Of a DNA stretch of 64,000 bases, positions 13,116 to 24,390 are shown piece after piece (position 1 is the first letter of the stretch; each line of letters opens with the position of its first letter). The notes beneath the pieces are model-generated. The model was not told the DNA's origin. It did not search any database and was given only the letters and a program-made list of their open reading frames with translations. Both the position numbers and the translations under genes were made by a program. The stretch comes from Polytrichum commune (lineage: Eukaryota; Streptophyta; Polytrichopsida; Polytrichales; Polytrichaceae), in NCBI GenBank assembly GCA_950295325.1, contig OX485806.1:29140001-29204000 (forward strand), written 5' to 3'.

Positions 13116-13715
13116 AATTGCTTAATTTTTTTCCAAAAGATGGTGTACTATGTAAGCATTACGTTAAAAATAGACCCATTGGTGTATAATGTAATTATCT
13201 TATAGTATCTGCATCATTCTTAAGCAATTAGTTGCTTCGTAGTAGTATAATTAGGCACTTTTTAGAAGAAAATAGGAGAATCATGTAATTAATACGACAT
13301 TATTTCTCAGTTAAAATGTTCTTTCAACATTTTATTAGATGTACATCATAGTTTTGCCTCCGGAAGTTTGTGATGTTGTACTGGATTTCTAATTTGAGGG
13401 TTATGAGCTCTGACCTCTGATATCATGGTGTTCCAGTGGCAATGCGTGGGCTGTGCTGGGCTTAAAGCCGGACGATACTAAAACCAAGTTTTGTTTTCGT
13501 CAGCATGGGCCAGCGTCATCAGGTATATATTATTTGGACTATGGGGTTCACTCAAATTTCAATTCCTTTGAATACTACAATGTGCGGAATGAATGGAAGG
13601 GTAGTAGCAGTGGCTATCTTTTCATCTTCATGAATGGCTATTTGAGAAGAGCATTGAGGGTAAGAATTGCAGTATTGCAATAATTTTTGTCAACAATTTA
13701 CAAGTTGCTTACATC

Positions 13716-14085
13716 CAGTGTTGGTCTGGTATTGTCTTTTTTTGAAAATTCCGTTCGGGTGTCTATAATGAGAATTTCACATTTCTTGATACCAGTAGGG
13801 TATGGGTATATGACGGCATTTTTGTTTTCGATACCATTTGGGTCTATATACCATGCAAGAACCTTTATACCTAGGCAAAATGGCCCTAGTATGAATATGG
13901 ATTAGAATGGTGTTGACCCAAATAATAACTCAGGTATACAAAAGATTTTGTCACCTTGTTATACCCACCAAACATCAATATTTGACTGGTGTGACAATCT
14001 TGATACGCACGGGGAGGTTCCTTGATATCATTATTGATGTTGATTTTTAATACCATGCATTCACCTATACACCACACCAACACTG
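13716..14085 (+). mobile_element. hAT-like MITE family A, copy with 8-bp flanking repeat
   Basis: Starts CAGTGTTGGTCTGGT and ends CACCACACCAACACTG, an imperfect inverted repeat. The flanking octamers are CTTACATC and GTTATATC (6 of 8 identical), consistent with an old 8-bp target duplication as made by hAT transposases. It has no coding capacity and lies upstream of the first mannosidase exon I could place. Confidence 0.8.
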
Positions 14086-14764
14086 GTTATATCCCTCCTA
14101 GTACATTTGCAAAGGGTTAAATGTGTTTGCAGTAAGAAATGTGTTCAAACTCCCTCTGGTTACGTAGTTTAGAATCAATTGGAGACATGCTTCAGGAATC
14201 ATTGGTTGCATCATGTATCAAGGACATTCCATAATTACCTTGTTGTTTTTCTGTCTTGCCTTTAAAACCCTAGTACTTTTCTTCACTTTTGACGCTTTTA
14301 GTATGCTTGTAGACACAAAAAGATGGTCAACAGTCTGGCTCCACACTCATTTCCGGGTTGCAATCTTGACGCCATTTCGTGATCCAATTATTGAAGTACA
14401 CAGAGGATTTGACATTATTAGGTTTTCTGGTGTCCTTTGGTTGTCACGCTTGATGGTTGAGCATCAGAAGACCACCTGGAGGATTGGGTTTGAATGTAAA
14501 TAAATTGGGGCTCTCTTACCTTGTCCCAGAGATTGCTTTGTAACCTTCTCAAATTGTCACACAGTCATAAGTCAATTTAGCTAGGCTTTAATTTTGTCTC
14601 AGAAGTGTCTTAGGCATCCTCATCATTTAACCTTTGGCACTGTTTTCGCGTATTGACCCGCCAAGAGTGTCCCACTGATTGAAGAGTGGGTTGTTGGTCC
14701 CAAAAATACAGAGATGTTTTATAGAGCGTTTTGATCTTGAAATCATGCAACTTTTGTGGTGCAG

Positions 14765-17700
14765 CCCATAAACTTGAACAAAGGATGGGTTGCGGCCCGT
14801 GCCTCAGAGGTTCAAGAAAGTGGACGAGATCTCACAACCTCACATTTTCCTTCAAAAAAAACAAAGGGGTGGATTGAAGCTGTAGTGCCTGGCACGTAAG
14901 CCCTCGTGCGTAGTCTTTTAATGTCTAACTTCAATGTTTAAGTTTGATGTTTAACTGAAATATTCAACTTCAATGTCTAAACTCAATGTTAAACTATAAT
15001 GTTTAACTTCAGTTCTTAATTTCAATGTTTTACATAAGCAATTCTTTTGGTTAGGCTGAAATGTGCTGTGAGGGGTGCAGGGTGTCACAAAGTTTTCGAT
15101 GTGTAGTTGTTGGTTGCATTGATGTTGGTTACCTATTCACAATGGTGATACGAAAAGCTCATAGGAAAAGGCAATAATTTCTTGCAGAGTTTTGACAACC
15201 CTACTCGAGAACAAACTGATACCAGATCCATTTTACGGTCTGAATAACGAGGATGTACCTGACATAGCCGATGTTGGCCGTGAGTACTACACATTCTGGT
15301 TCTGCAACAGCTTCAAGTTGCCGCTTGTGGTGAGTCGAATGCGTGAACAATTTGAGCATTTGCATCTACATTATGTTGCAAGGTAGATGGGTCTTGAATG
15401 GTTACTTTGTCCAACTAGCCGACTTGAACATGCAATGAGTGTGAGATGGTTAGCAAATCCAAATCGAGGCTGTAGCCACTTTCCTCAAAACTTTTGGAGC
15501 TCATATGAATATCATGTGCATTATCACAGTGAAGATTCTCATGCTTATTAAATGGTCATCTAGGTCCTTCCCCCAGTTATGTTGACTATTGGATCTAGAA
15601 TGATTATCATGTTTTGAGCATGTCAACGAATCTTTTTCAAAACACATGTCTTTTTGGTTTCTCTTCTTGAAGCCAGACCTAATCACATACCACTCAAAAA
15701 TAGGTGTCTGATTAAGGAAAGTAACCGAATAAGGGATGTCTACCTTATGTTGCTGCTAGCCATTAAATCAGAAGGTTTATCACTGACATTGCACCTTATT
15801 CACATAGTGTGCACCACAGTTCTTCTATGACGCCACACATTTCCACAAACTATTGATAGATTCTCATAAGGATTTAATAAATAACGACAATTCTGCTATA
15901 ACTAAGAGGATATACGAGGTACTACTATGTTCATTGGCTTTCAACAATATCCATTGTTGGGTTAGATGGTTCCAATTTTGAAAACGAGATCGTTGTCCAT
16001 GTCTTTAGAATAAGCGCTTGGCACAAGCAGATTTGGTATTGACATTTTGACTAGTTTTTCTTGTTGGTGCTTTTCTCATTATTGGTGTTTTTCTGGCAGC
16101 CTAAAGGTGGCAAAGTATGGTTGCTATTTCGTGGCATCAATTATCAAGCTGAAGTGTTTGTCAATGGCCACAACAAATTACTATCGAAAGGCATGTTTTT
16201 GCGGCACACATTGGACATCACAGATTGGGTGAAACCAAAGGGACATAATTTCTTGGCTGTTGTGGTGTACCCCCCAGATCATCCTGGAAAAATTCCTCTT
16301 GAAGGTGGTCAAGGTGGAGATCATGATGTAAGAATTTTAACCCTTGATTTGTCCAAGTGTGCTAGTAATGGACGTTTTTAAGGATTGGAGGTGCTTAGAA
16401 GCCATCTTTAAAGTATTAATGAAAGAGAGGAATGATCCTATGGATTGTGCCTTCCATCATTCTTCGTCTGTTTAAACTGCTCCAGATGGGTTTTCAAGTA
16501 CAGTTTATCAAATTGATATCATATCAATGAAATGCACCTTCACAGCTGACACTGATCATTGATAATGTTGACAAATTTTCATGTTCATGATACTTTTGTG
16601 GGTACATGAACTAATGCAGATTGTGGTTCATATTATGGAACCGTGACTTAATGTTCTTTTGATGGCAAGGAAATATTTTTCTTATCTTGACCATAATTAG
16701 TGTGCATTGAGATGGACAGATTGCCAAGGATGTTGCTGCCCAATATGTGGAAGGCTGGGACTGGATCTGTGCTATTCGGTAACTCACATTACCAGATCAA
16801 TTCGAGATAGAACTTATTACAATCTGTAGGCATTGACATATGCAAGGGATGAAGTTTGTACTCTTAAACAACTGTTATTTGTAATGCCCATTCCCTTGAA
16901 ACTGAAGATTCTAAATGATGGTCATCTCTGTTGGTTCCGTAGCAACAGAGATCATGACCTTAACTGAAGCTCTTACATCTATTTCAGGGACAGAAACACT
17001 GGAATCTGGGATGCCGTCTCCATCAATATCACAGGGGTAAGCTGACTCAAAAAAAAATTTATGTTGCTGGCCATTCCTTTTAGGAATATCCTCCACCTCC
17101 TCCGCCTTGGTTGAAAGTCTGTCAAATGCACATTATCTTCAATCCAATAGAAATACTGTACCCTACAATGTGGATTTTCCATGTTAAATATTGTGGGTTG
17201 GTAAATACCAGTGTTGGTCTGTTATCATTCAGGTATCTATAATGAGGATTTCACGTTTTTGATACCAGTAGGATATAGGTTTTTAACGGTATTTCATTCT
17301 CAATACCATTTGGGTCTATTTACCATGCAAGGACCTTCATACTTAGGCAAAATCGCCCTAGTATCAATATGGTTCAGAACGTATTAATCCAAATAATAAC
17401 TCAGGTATACAAAGATTCTCTCACCTTAACATACCCATCAAATATCAAATTTTGACTGGTATTATAATTTTGATGCCCACATGTAGGTTCTTTAATACAT
17501 TATTGACAACAATTATTGATACCATGCATTCACGTAGTACTTACCAGTGCGACATTGGTTTGTACATTTCCAAGGGCCATGCAAGAATATAGATAATTAT
17601 GGTGTGGAACCCCTTGTTAAAGTGAATTTGGTTTGAGTAAGCATACTTTGGGATGTATAAGGCAAACTAAATTCTTGTTCCTGATATTACAGCCAGTGCG

Positions 17701-20700
17701 ACTTGTTGATCCCCATTTGGCTGCAACATTCTCCAACACCTTCAAACAAGCTGAATTATGGGTCACGACAGAGCTTGTCAATACAAGTTCTGCTCCAGCC
17801 ACCGTAACTGTCAGGCTCAATGTATCACTTGATGTGGATGGGGACACATGTATAGTGGACCATGTATATGCAAGTGAGAAGATTGTTATTAAGGGCAGCT
17901 CAACCACTTTGTTTTCCTTACAACCTGTAAGCTTCTCCACCCTTAAATTGAAGTATCAGAATCATAACAAATCATTCCGTGTGTGAGAATCATGTGAATT
18001 GATTATTGTGCTTGTATCTAAACTTAATTTTCCTTCAAGGAGCAGCATTGCAGATGTGTTTGTGGTATAGTTTAGAACTAAAAATGTAAAGCACTTCTTT
18101 CTTTGTTGCTTTACAGTAACAATGAATCCACCACTTTACACTGTTCCACTAGTGTTTGTTTCACCAAATTGGTGGGCAAGTATTTGTTGCAAAGATATCA
18201 CTAGAATGTCACGATTAATTATTCCTTTGTACTTCAACTAAGATTTTTGTCAAACCATGTAAAGAAATTTAAGGATCCATTGATTATGATATAATGAGCA
18301 AAATCTATCTGTGAATGGTGATACATAGTTGCCTCACAATTGTATTCAACCATAGAAGCAACTTCGTTTTAGAATATTGCTAACATGACAGGAATTTCAG
18401 TTTCTCACTGCTACTTACATTTGAAAATTAATTGACGTATTTAGAGAATTTCAGTACTATAATTTTCATAGTTTTTGATATTTTTGACAATGGCAGCTTT
18501 CATTTGAAAATCCAGCACTATGGTGGCCTAATGGCTTGGGGGATCAACCACTGTACCAAGTGGATATTAGCCTCGAGGTCCAAGGCTATGGAGAGGCTGA
18601 CACTTGGAGTCATTTGTTTGGTTTCCGCTACATAGACTCCTACATTGATCCAGCAACAAATGGCAGGTGTGTTGTCTTCAGCCCCAAACCCTAAATTCTG
18701 ACAGCCTAATATAGTCTACATAAATATTAATTATCATGTATTTGCACACAAAAATTTCATAATTTCCTTGCACCTAGGTTTGATACTGTACTTATGATCC
18801 AGTAATGACAACATCAGTATAGTACAAAGCAGTGTTGGTCTGGTATATAGGTGAATGCATGGTTTCAATAATGAACACCAGTAATGGTATCGAAGAATCT
18901 ACCAGTGGGTAAAGTAAATTGTAATATCCGTCAAATATTGATATTTGATGGGTATGTCAAGGTAAGAGAATATTTGTATACCTGAGTTGTTATTTGGGTC
19001 AACACAATTCTTAACCATATTGATACTAGGACGAATTTGCCTAGGTATGAAGGTTCTTACATGGTATATTGACGTGAATGGTATCGAAAACATAAATACC
19101 ATCAAGTACCCATACTCGACTAGTATAAAAAAGAAGACAATACCAGTTGAACACTAGTACAATCATAGGAAGTCCAAAAACGTTTTAAAAGAAAGTTGAA
19201 TGTCTAGTACTTTATCCTATGTACAGGATGTTCGAGGTGAATGGGGAACCTGTGTTCATACGAGGGGGCAATTGGATTGTGTCTGATGGCCTACTACGCC
19301 TTTCAGAGGATCGATATTACACAGATGTGAACTTTCATGCAGACATGAACTTAAACATGATGCGTGTATGGGGAGGAGCCTTGGCTGAGCGTCCCGAATT
19401 TTACAGTGCCTGTGATAAGTGGGGTATATTGGTAAGTAATTCTTGACCACACCCTGATCATTAGGACATGTTTTTAACCAGACTTTAATATATACTGCAG
19501 CACCATCTAAAGTAGATGTGCTTAATTCAGTTACTTATCTTAAATGGACACCTATACTTGAGTGATATGTGATTTGGTGTGGCTCTGAGAACACATACCA
19601 AATAGACACATGTTTAGAAGAGATTGGACTGCATGCTCAAAATATGCTAACTATTTTAAATTGAAGAGTAAACATAATTGGGGGGACTTATATGACCATT
19701 TAATGAGCACGAGAATTTTCACTTTGATAATGTATTAGGTATTCAGATGAGCTCTGAAAATCATGAGGAAATTGGCTATGCCCTTGATTTGGAGATGCTA
19801 ACTATTTTGTACTAATTGTGTGTTTCATATCCTAGGAGAGGTGGGCTAGTTGGAAAAGTAACCATTTTAGACTCATCTAAATTACTATTCATTATGGTCA
19901 GTTTCAGGGCACCACATAGGATTTATAACATCAATTAACTAATGACATGACATGTGGCACAAAGAAATTTAGGCAATCCATGGATAGAATTAATTTTGCA
20001 TGAAACAGAGAGGCAGGTACAGTATTTGGTTAAATTCAACGCCATTTTTGCAGGTTTGGCAGGAATTTTGGATCACTGGTGACTGCAATGGACGGGGGGT
20101 ACCACCCTCCGACCCGAATTGGCCACTGGACCACGACCTCTTTCTCACATGTGCATACGACACCGTCAAGCTATTACGCAACCATGCAAGTTTAGCCTTA
20201 TGGTGTGGAGGAAATGAACAAATTCCACCTTATGATATCAATGAAGCTCTAACAAGGCGACTTGCACTTGTCCCTGCAAATGAAAACCCAAGCTGCTCCC
20301 TTGATGGCACACGACTTTATCTTGAAGGTAAAAGAATTCTACATGTACTTAGTGTTTCGATTGGAGTCATCTTTTTACTCAAAAGTAACAATACTGACCA
20401 ACTTGGTTACTGACCTAATTTGGTTACTTTTCTATGATTGGATACCTGTATTTGAGTGGTGTGTGGTTAGGTATAGCTCTAAGAACAGTCACCAAAAATA
20501 CATATGTTTAAAAGAGGTTGGACGATGTGTTCAAAATTTGTTAAGTATTCTAGTTGCAGTAGTGAACATATTTTGGGGGACCTATATCATGATTTGGAAA
20601 GGAGAATCTTCACTTTGATAATGAAGAAGATATGCATATGAGCTCCTAAACTTATGGAAAAATTTGCTTTCTATTTTCTAATCAGCTCATACTAATCATG

Positions 20701-23700
20701 CATTCGGTGTCCTAAGAGAAGTAAAAGTGGGCATAGAGCTAAAAGTGTTTGTTTTAGGCCCACTTACCTTAGTTCAAACAACTTAATATTTATGATGGTT
20801 CACAACCCATTACTCCGTTTCAAAGGTTACAGGATCCTCTTATGGACACAAAAGATTTGAGCTGAAGACATTCCACAAGAGGACAAGATTTGCAAGAGCC
20901 AGATCTACAATAAAACAAATTTCTAGCTAATGTCCTGTAAGTCGTCTAGTAATTGCCCATAATTGCATCAATTAAGGCGACTTTCCATCATGTAATATTT
21001 GTCATAAGGCCTACTCCAGGCAGTGTGTTTAAAGAACCTGATATTGCTAGTAAGATGCAGTGCATTATAGTTATCCTTTCGATTCAATGGGACTTTTCAT
21101 CAAGAGTTGGTTCCTTATGATTTTCCATTGGTTGTTTTGCGTATAATATCAATAATTTTCTTCCGACTTGTGGTGCATGCTTGGAGGCTGTGTTTGACTT
21201 TGAATGAAGAAGCAATGTATCTCAGTTTATTGAGGGCCAAACTCATTTTAGCACCTCTTGGCAAGCCAAAATGACTTTGACCCTCAATAAAGCAATATAG
21301 AATATTCTTTGCTCAAATCTCCACACTACCACCTCCAAGGATGCACTGGAAAACTTACCAAACATGGAAGATATCCAACCAAAAGTCATGTGGAGGTAAA
21401 GGATACCTCTAAATTTGTTGTCCATTAATTAAATTGTTGATTGTTATGCAATTCTCAAGCCACTGTGTGATGATGCTTTGAAGGCTCTCTGTGGAGTGGA
21501 ATCGCAGCAGGGAATGGCTTGTTTCGCGATGGGCCCTATGGTATTCAAGTACCAGAGAATTACTTCAAGAAAGATTACTATGCGTATGCTTTCAATCCGG
21601 AGATTGGGAATGTTGGGGTTCCCAAAGCGCAGACTATTCGTGCAACTATGCCACCTGAAGCCTGGGACCCTCCAAAATATTTTGATGGAGGGGAGCACCC
21701 AAATGCTACTTGGGACTATCACAAATACATTCCTTATGCAGATGAACCGAATCTGGTGCCAGGGCAAATTGAGTCATTTGGTGATTATAATGGTCTTGAT
21801 GATTTCTGTGAGAAGGTTAGTTGTTTATACTAATCTGAAAATGTTTCATAACTTTTTGTTTTATGGCACTCTACGTAATAGCTGTGTTTGCCAATTTGAA
21901 AACATATCCACTTAGTGGTCTTCTATTCTCATGGTCACCCGCCCAGTCAGAATCACAATAACCATTTGTTCGAGAAGTTCCATCCCCTTCAAATTTCACA
22001 CCATAATGACTGGTTGATTGAAGATCATGAAATATCCTCTTGATTAGTAATCAGATAAATCTTGATGAAAATCCGACCAATGTTTAGACCTTAGATCGGA
22101 GTTGTATTGTTTGGAAAACAAAATATTGGATATTAGAGTTATCTTTTAACTCAGCATGACTTTTGGTCGGAAGTTGGTTGTTTTGCATACAACACCTTCC
22201 CTGTTTGGTGAGTTTACGGTGCATGCCTGGACGCAATGTGGAGATTTGAACAAAGGGGTTTCTAAAACGGTTCATTGAGGGCCGAACTCATTTTGGCATC
22301 CCAAGAAGATGTTAAAAGTGAGTTTGGCTCTCAATGCACCAAAATAAGTTGCTCTTCATTCAACTTTAGACACTACCTCCAAGCATGCACAGTTACAAGT
22401 GGGAAGAAAAAAATTATTGGTATTGTATGCAAAACAAGCAATGGGAAATGATCATAAGAGGCCAACTTTTGATATAAAGTCCCATTGAGTTGAAGGGTAA
22501 CTCTAGTGTACTGCATCTTGCTAGAGATTTCAGGTGCTTGTTCCAAATTACATGATGAAAGATCTCACCTTGCAAATAATGGGAGAAGAAAAACAGCAAT
22601 ATGGGCCATTACACATAATTGCTGTGTTTCCTTCCCTTGGTGCAGGCACAACTCGTAAACTTCTTCCAGTATCGGGCTCTTATTGAAGGTTGGAACTCAA
22701 TGATGTGGTCAAAATACACAGGGGTTATTCTATGGAAGACCCAAAATCCCTGGCCAGGTCTCCGCGGCCAAATGTACGACCACCTCCTTGACCAGACAGG
22801 CGCCTTTTTTGGTTTGCAAAGTGCTGCAGAGCCCATTCATGTGCAATTGAATCTACTTACCTACGATGTTGAGGTACTCGAGCCTGCTCTTTAATTTTTT
22901 TAATTTTTTTTCTTCAATTGTAATCAGCATGTAAAATGACCCTAAAAGCTGAAATTCAATCACATTGTTATGAATGTCAAGTAAATTGATTCTCGTATAT
23001 TTCATCCACTTATATAGTCCTAATTATTTAATATTTTTAAGGCTGCCAGCTTCCTTCATTCATGATCATTGAGGGACCTCTGAGTAGTGGCATCGCTGTG
23101 TATTTCTTCCAGCAATATTTCTGATCTTTACAGTTTGCCTTACTTTTAAAATTTGCAAATACTTCTCATCAAAATTGACATATGATTTTCTCACACATGA
23201 AAAAAGCTACACTAAATAGTTCTTAGTGTGGACTATAGTAAATCTCTAAACCCCACAATAATTATCATGATGAGAATTTATCTGGCCATGTTAAATTTGA
23301 ACCCATACCAAACCTCTAGTTTTAGATTAGCGTGGGCCACTTCTAGGAAATCCATGTGCGGTAATATTTTGTTTTCTGGTACATTTGATGTAAGATGATT
23401 ATTATATTTTATGTAGTGTGTTGGTCAGAAGTCTCAACGAAGACTGAGGAAGACCCCGGGTTTTGGACCCACGCCATTTCCACCCTCACTAGACAGTTGT
23501 AGTGGCCCACATTAATTTTTTCCACACATCAATAGGACTATTCAGTGTAGTTACCTGCCACTGTCTGATTACATTTTTTCAAGATGCAATTGTGTCAAAG
23601 TGTAGGATTTTTACAAACTTCTGCAACTGTGCTTTTTCCTCCCATAACCTTACTTCAATGCGAGTACATGTACTAATCTCAAAGATTTCTCAGCCTGATA

Positions 23701-24390
23701 AATTCCCAATTTTTTTTTTAATTTCTTTTCCCAATTTTTATGCAGGTTGTGAACACACGAAGAGAAGTGCTGTCAGATTGTTTGGTGGAGGCTACAGTGT
23801 TTGATCTGAATGGAGAGACAAAAGCCCTTTCCAAAACTTTCGAAAGGCGGATGATCCCAGCCAAGATAACATCAGCCATCGGCAACATTCCAATATTTGA
23901 ATCCGAATCCACATCTGACCAGTCCATATATTTTCTACTGCTCAAATTGTCCGACTCCTCGGGTACCCTGATATCTCGAAACTTTTACTGGTTACATCGA
24001 TCGGGTGGAAATTACAGTGAACTAGGGCAGCAATTCCGGACGTTGAAAGTACCTGTCACAACATCCGCCAAAGGCAAAATTACAACGGAAAATAATACTT
24101 ACCACATCACCGTCCACGTCACCAACAAGATCATTGATTCCTCAAAGCCACAAGATCATCATGTTGCATTTGGGCTTTACTTTTCAGTCGTGGATGCTAA
24201 TTCGAAAGCTCTTGATCCTCGTATACTTCCTGTAAACTACTCACAGAATTGGTTCTCCTTGGTTCCAAATGAAGCTCTTGATATACTTATCTCCTTCAAG
24301 TTGCACAACAAAAATGCACGCCCAAAACTCATCCTAAGAGGTTGGAACATTGCAGAGACTGAGATTGCTCTAGAGATCCAGCAAGGGTAA
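14765..24390 (+). CDS. Mannosylglycoprotein endo-beta-mannosidase (GH2), first coding exon not identified
   Basis: Plant vacuolar-type enzyme that cleaves the Man-beta-1,4-GlcNAc linkage of processed N-glycans (family knowledge). Exons by GT-AG sites and phase: 14765-14895, 15188-15329, 16100-16327, 16720-16778, 16988-17036, 17693-17926, 18497-18666, 19227-19431, 20054-20327, 21484-21815, 22646-22873 and 23746-24390, together 898 codons plus stop. Landmarks: GWVAARAS near the N-terminus, [73 protein letters not shown] (Glu as probable acid/base), [11 protein letters not shown] (Glu as probable nucleophile by analogy with GH2 beta-mannosidases) and LRGWN near the C-terminus. The first placed exon has no in-frame ATG and an upstream stop, so a short upstream coding exon (about 5-10 residues) must exist. 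The C-terminus is somewhat short for the family (about 940-950). Nearly every long intron carries a MITE. Confidence 0.93.
14921..15035. repeat. Short minisatellite in mannosidase intron
   Basis: Variants of AATGTYTAACTTC and AATGTTTAA repeat imperfectly about every 14-28 bases between exons 14765-14895 and 15188-15329. Confidence 0.6.
15380..15744 (-). mobile_element. MITE family B copy with 9-bp target duplication
   Basis: Begins AAGGTAGATGGGTCTT and ends ATGTCTACC; the direct repeat TTATGTTGC flanks it at 15371-15379 and 15745-15753. Ends are short inverted repeats (AAGGTAGA / TCTACCTT). A duplication of 7-9 bp (border ambiguous by two bases) would fit Mutator-like or hAT-like transposition. 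It lies in the intron between exons 15188-15329 and 16100-16327. Confidence 0.85.
17209..17557 (+). mobile_element. hAT-like MITE family A copy in mannosidase intron
   Basis: Starts CAGTGTTGGTCTG and ends CAGTGCGACATTG. The interior matches the copy at 13716-14085 (GATACCAGTAGG, CATTTGGGTCTAT, ACCATGCAAG, CTTAGGCAAAAT, AATAATAACTCAGGTATAC). Flanking octamers GTAAATAC and GTTTGTAC share 5 of 8 bases. Confidence 0.8.
18830..19156 (-). mobile_element. hAT-like MITE family A copy, inverted orientation
   Basis: Starts CAGTGTTGGTCTGGT and ends ACCAGTTGAACACTA. It is reversed relative to the copies at 13716 and 17209. Flanking octamers GTACAAAG and GTACAATC share their first six bases, supporting an 8-bp target duplication. 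It sits in the intron between exons 18497-18666 and 19227-19431. Confidence 0.85.
19511..19895 (+). mobile_element. MITE family B copy in mannosidase intron
   Basis: Starts AAAGTAGATGTGCTTAATTC and ends TTTTAGACTCATCTAAAT, with internal blocks TATACTTGAGTGATATGTG, AGAGATTGGACTGCATGCTC, GGGGGACTTATATGACCA and CATATCCTAGGAGAGG shared with the copies at 7216, 20398 and 49706. Confidence 0.8.
20398..20776 (+). mobile_element. MITE family B copy in mannosidase intron
   Basis: Contains GTATTTGAGTGGTGTGTGG, AGAGGTTGGACGATGTGTTC, TTGGGGGACCTATATCATG and GTCCTAAGAGAAGT, ending TTTTAGGCCCACTTACCTTA. It follows exon 20054-20327 within 75 bp. Confidence 0.75.
21070..21408. mobile_element. Foldback MITE family C copy in mannosidase intron
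   Basis: Left end GTTATCCTTTCGATTCAATG and right end GGAGGTAAAGGATACC form a diverged inverted repeat. The interior folds back: TGGTGCATGCTTGGAGG against CCTCCAAGGATGCACT, and TTGAGGGCCAAACTCATTT against a reversed AAATGACTTTGACCCTCAA. TA flanks the left end. It lies just upstream of exon 21484-21815. Confidence 0.75.
22136..22503. mobile_element. Foldback MITE family C, best-preserved copy, TA target duplication
   Basis: Left end GAGTTATCTTTTAACTCAG and right end AGTTGAAGGGTAACTC form an inverted repeat, flanked by TA at 22134-22135 and 22504-22505. The two arms pair over much of the 368-bp length (GTTTTGCATACAACACC with GGTATTGTATGCAAAAC). TA duplication points to Tc1/mariner-type transposition. 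Confidence 0.85.
23210..23547. mobile_element. MITE family D with TA target duplication in mannosidase intron
   Basis: CACTAAATAGTTCT at the left and AGGACTATTCAGTG at the right form an inverted repeat of 14 bases with two mismatches, flanked by TA on both sides (23208-23209 and 23548-23549). I saw only one copy. It lies in the intron before the last mannosidase exon. Confidence 0.75.

Noticed and set aside
13453-13683. Candidate first exon of the mannosidase
   Set aside because: Its translation shows none of the expected N-terminal residues and no suitable donor in phase 0 for exon 14765.
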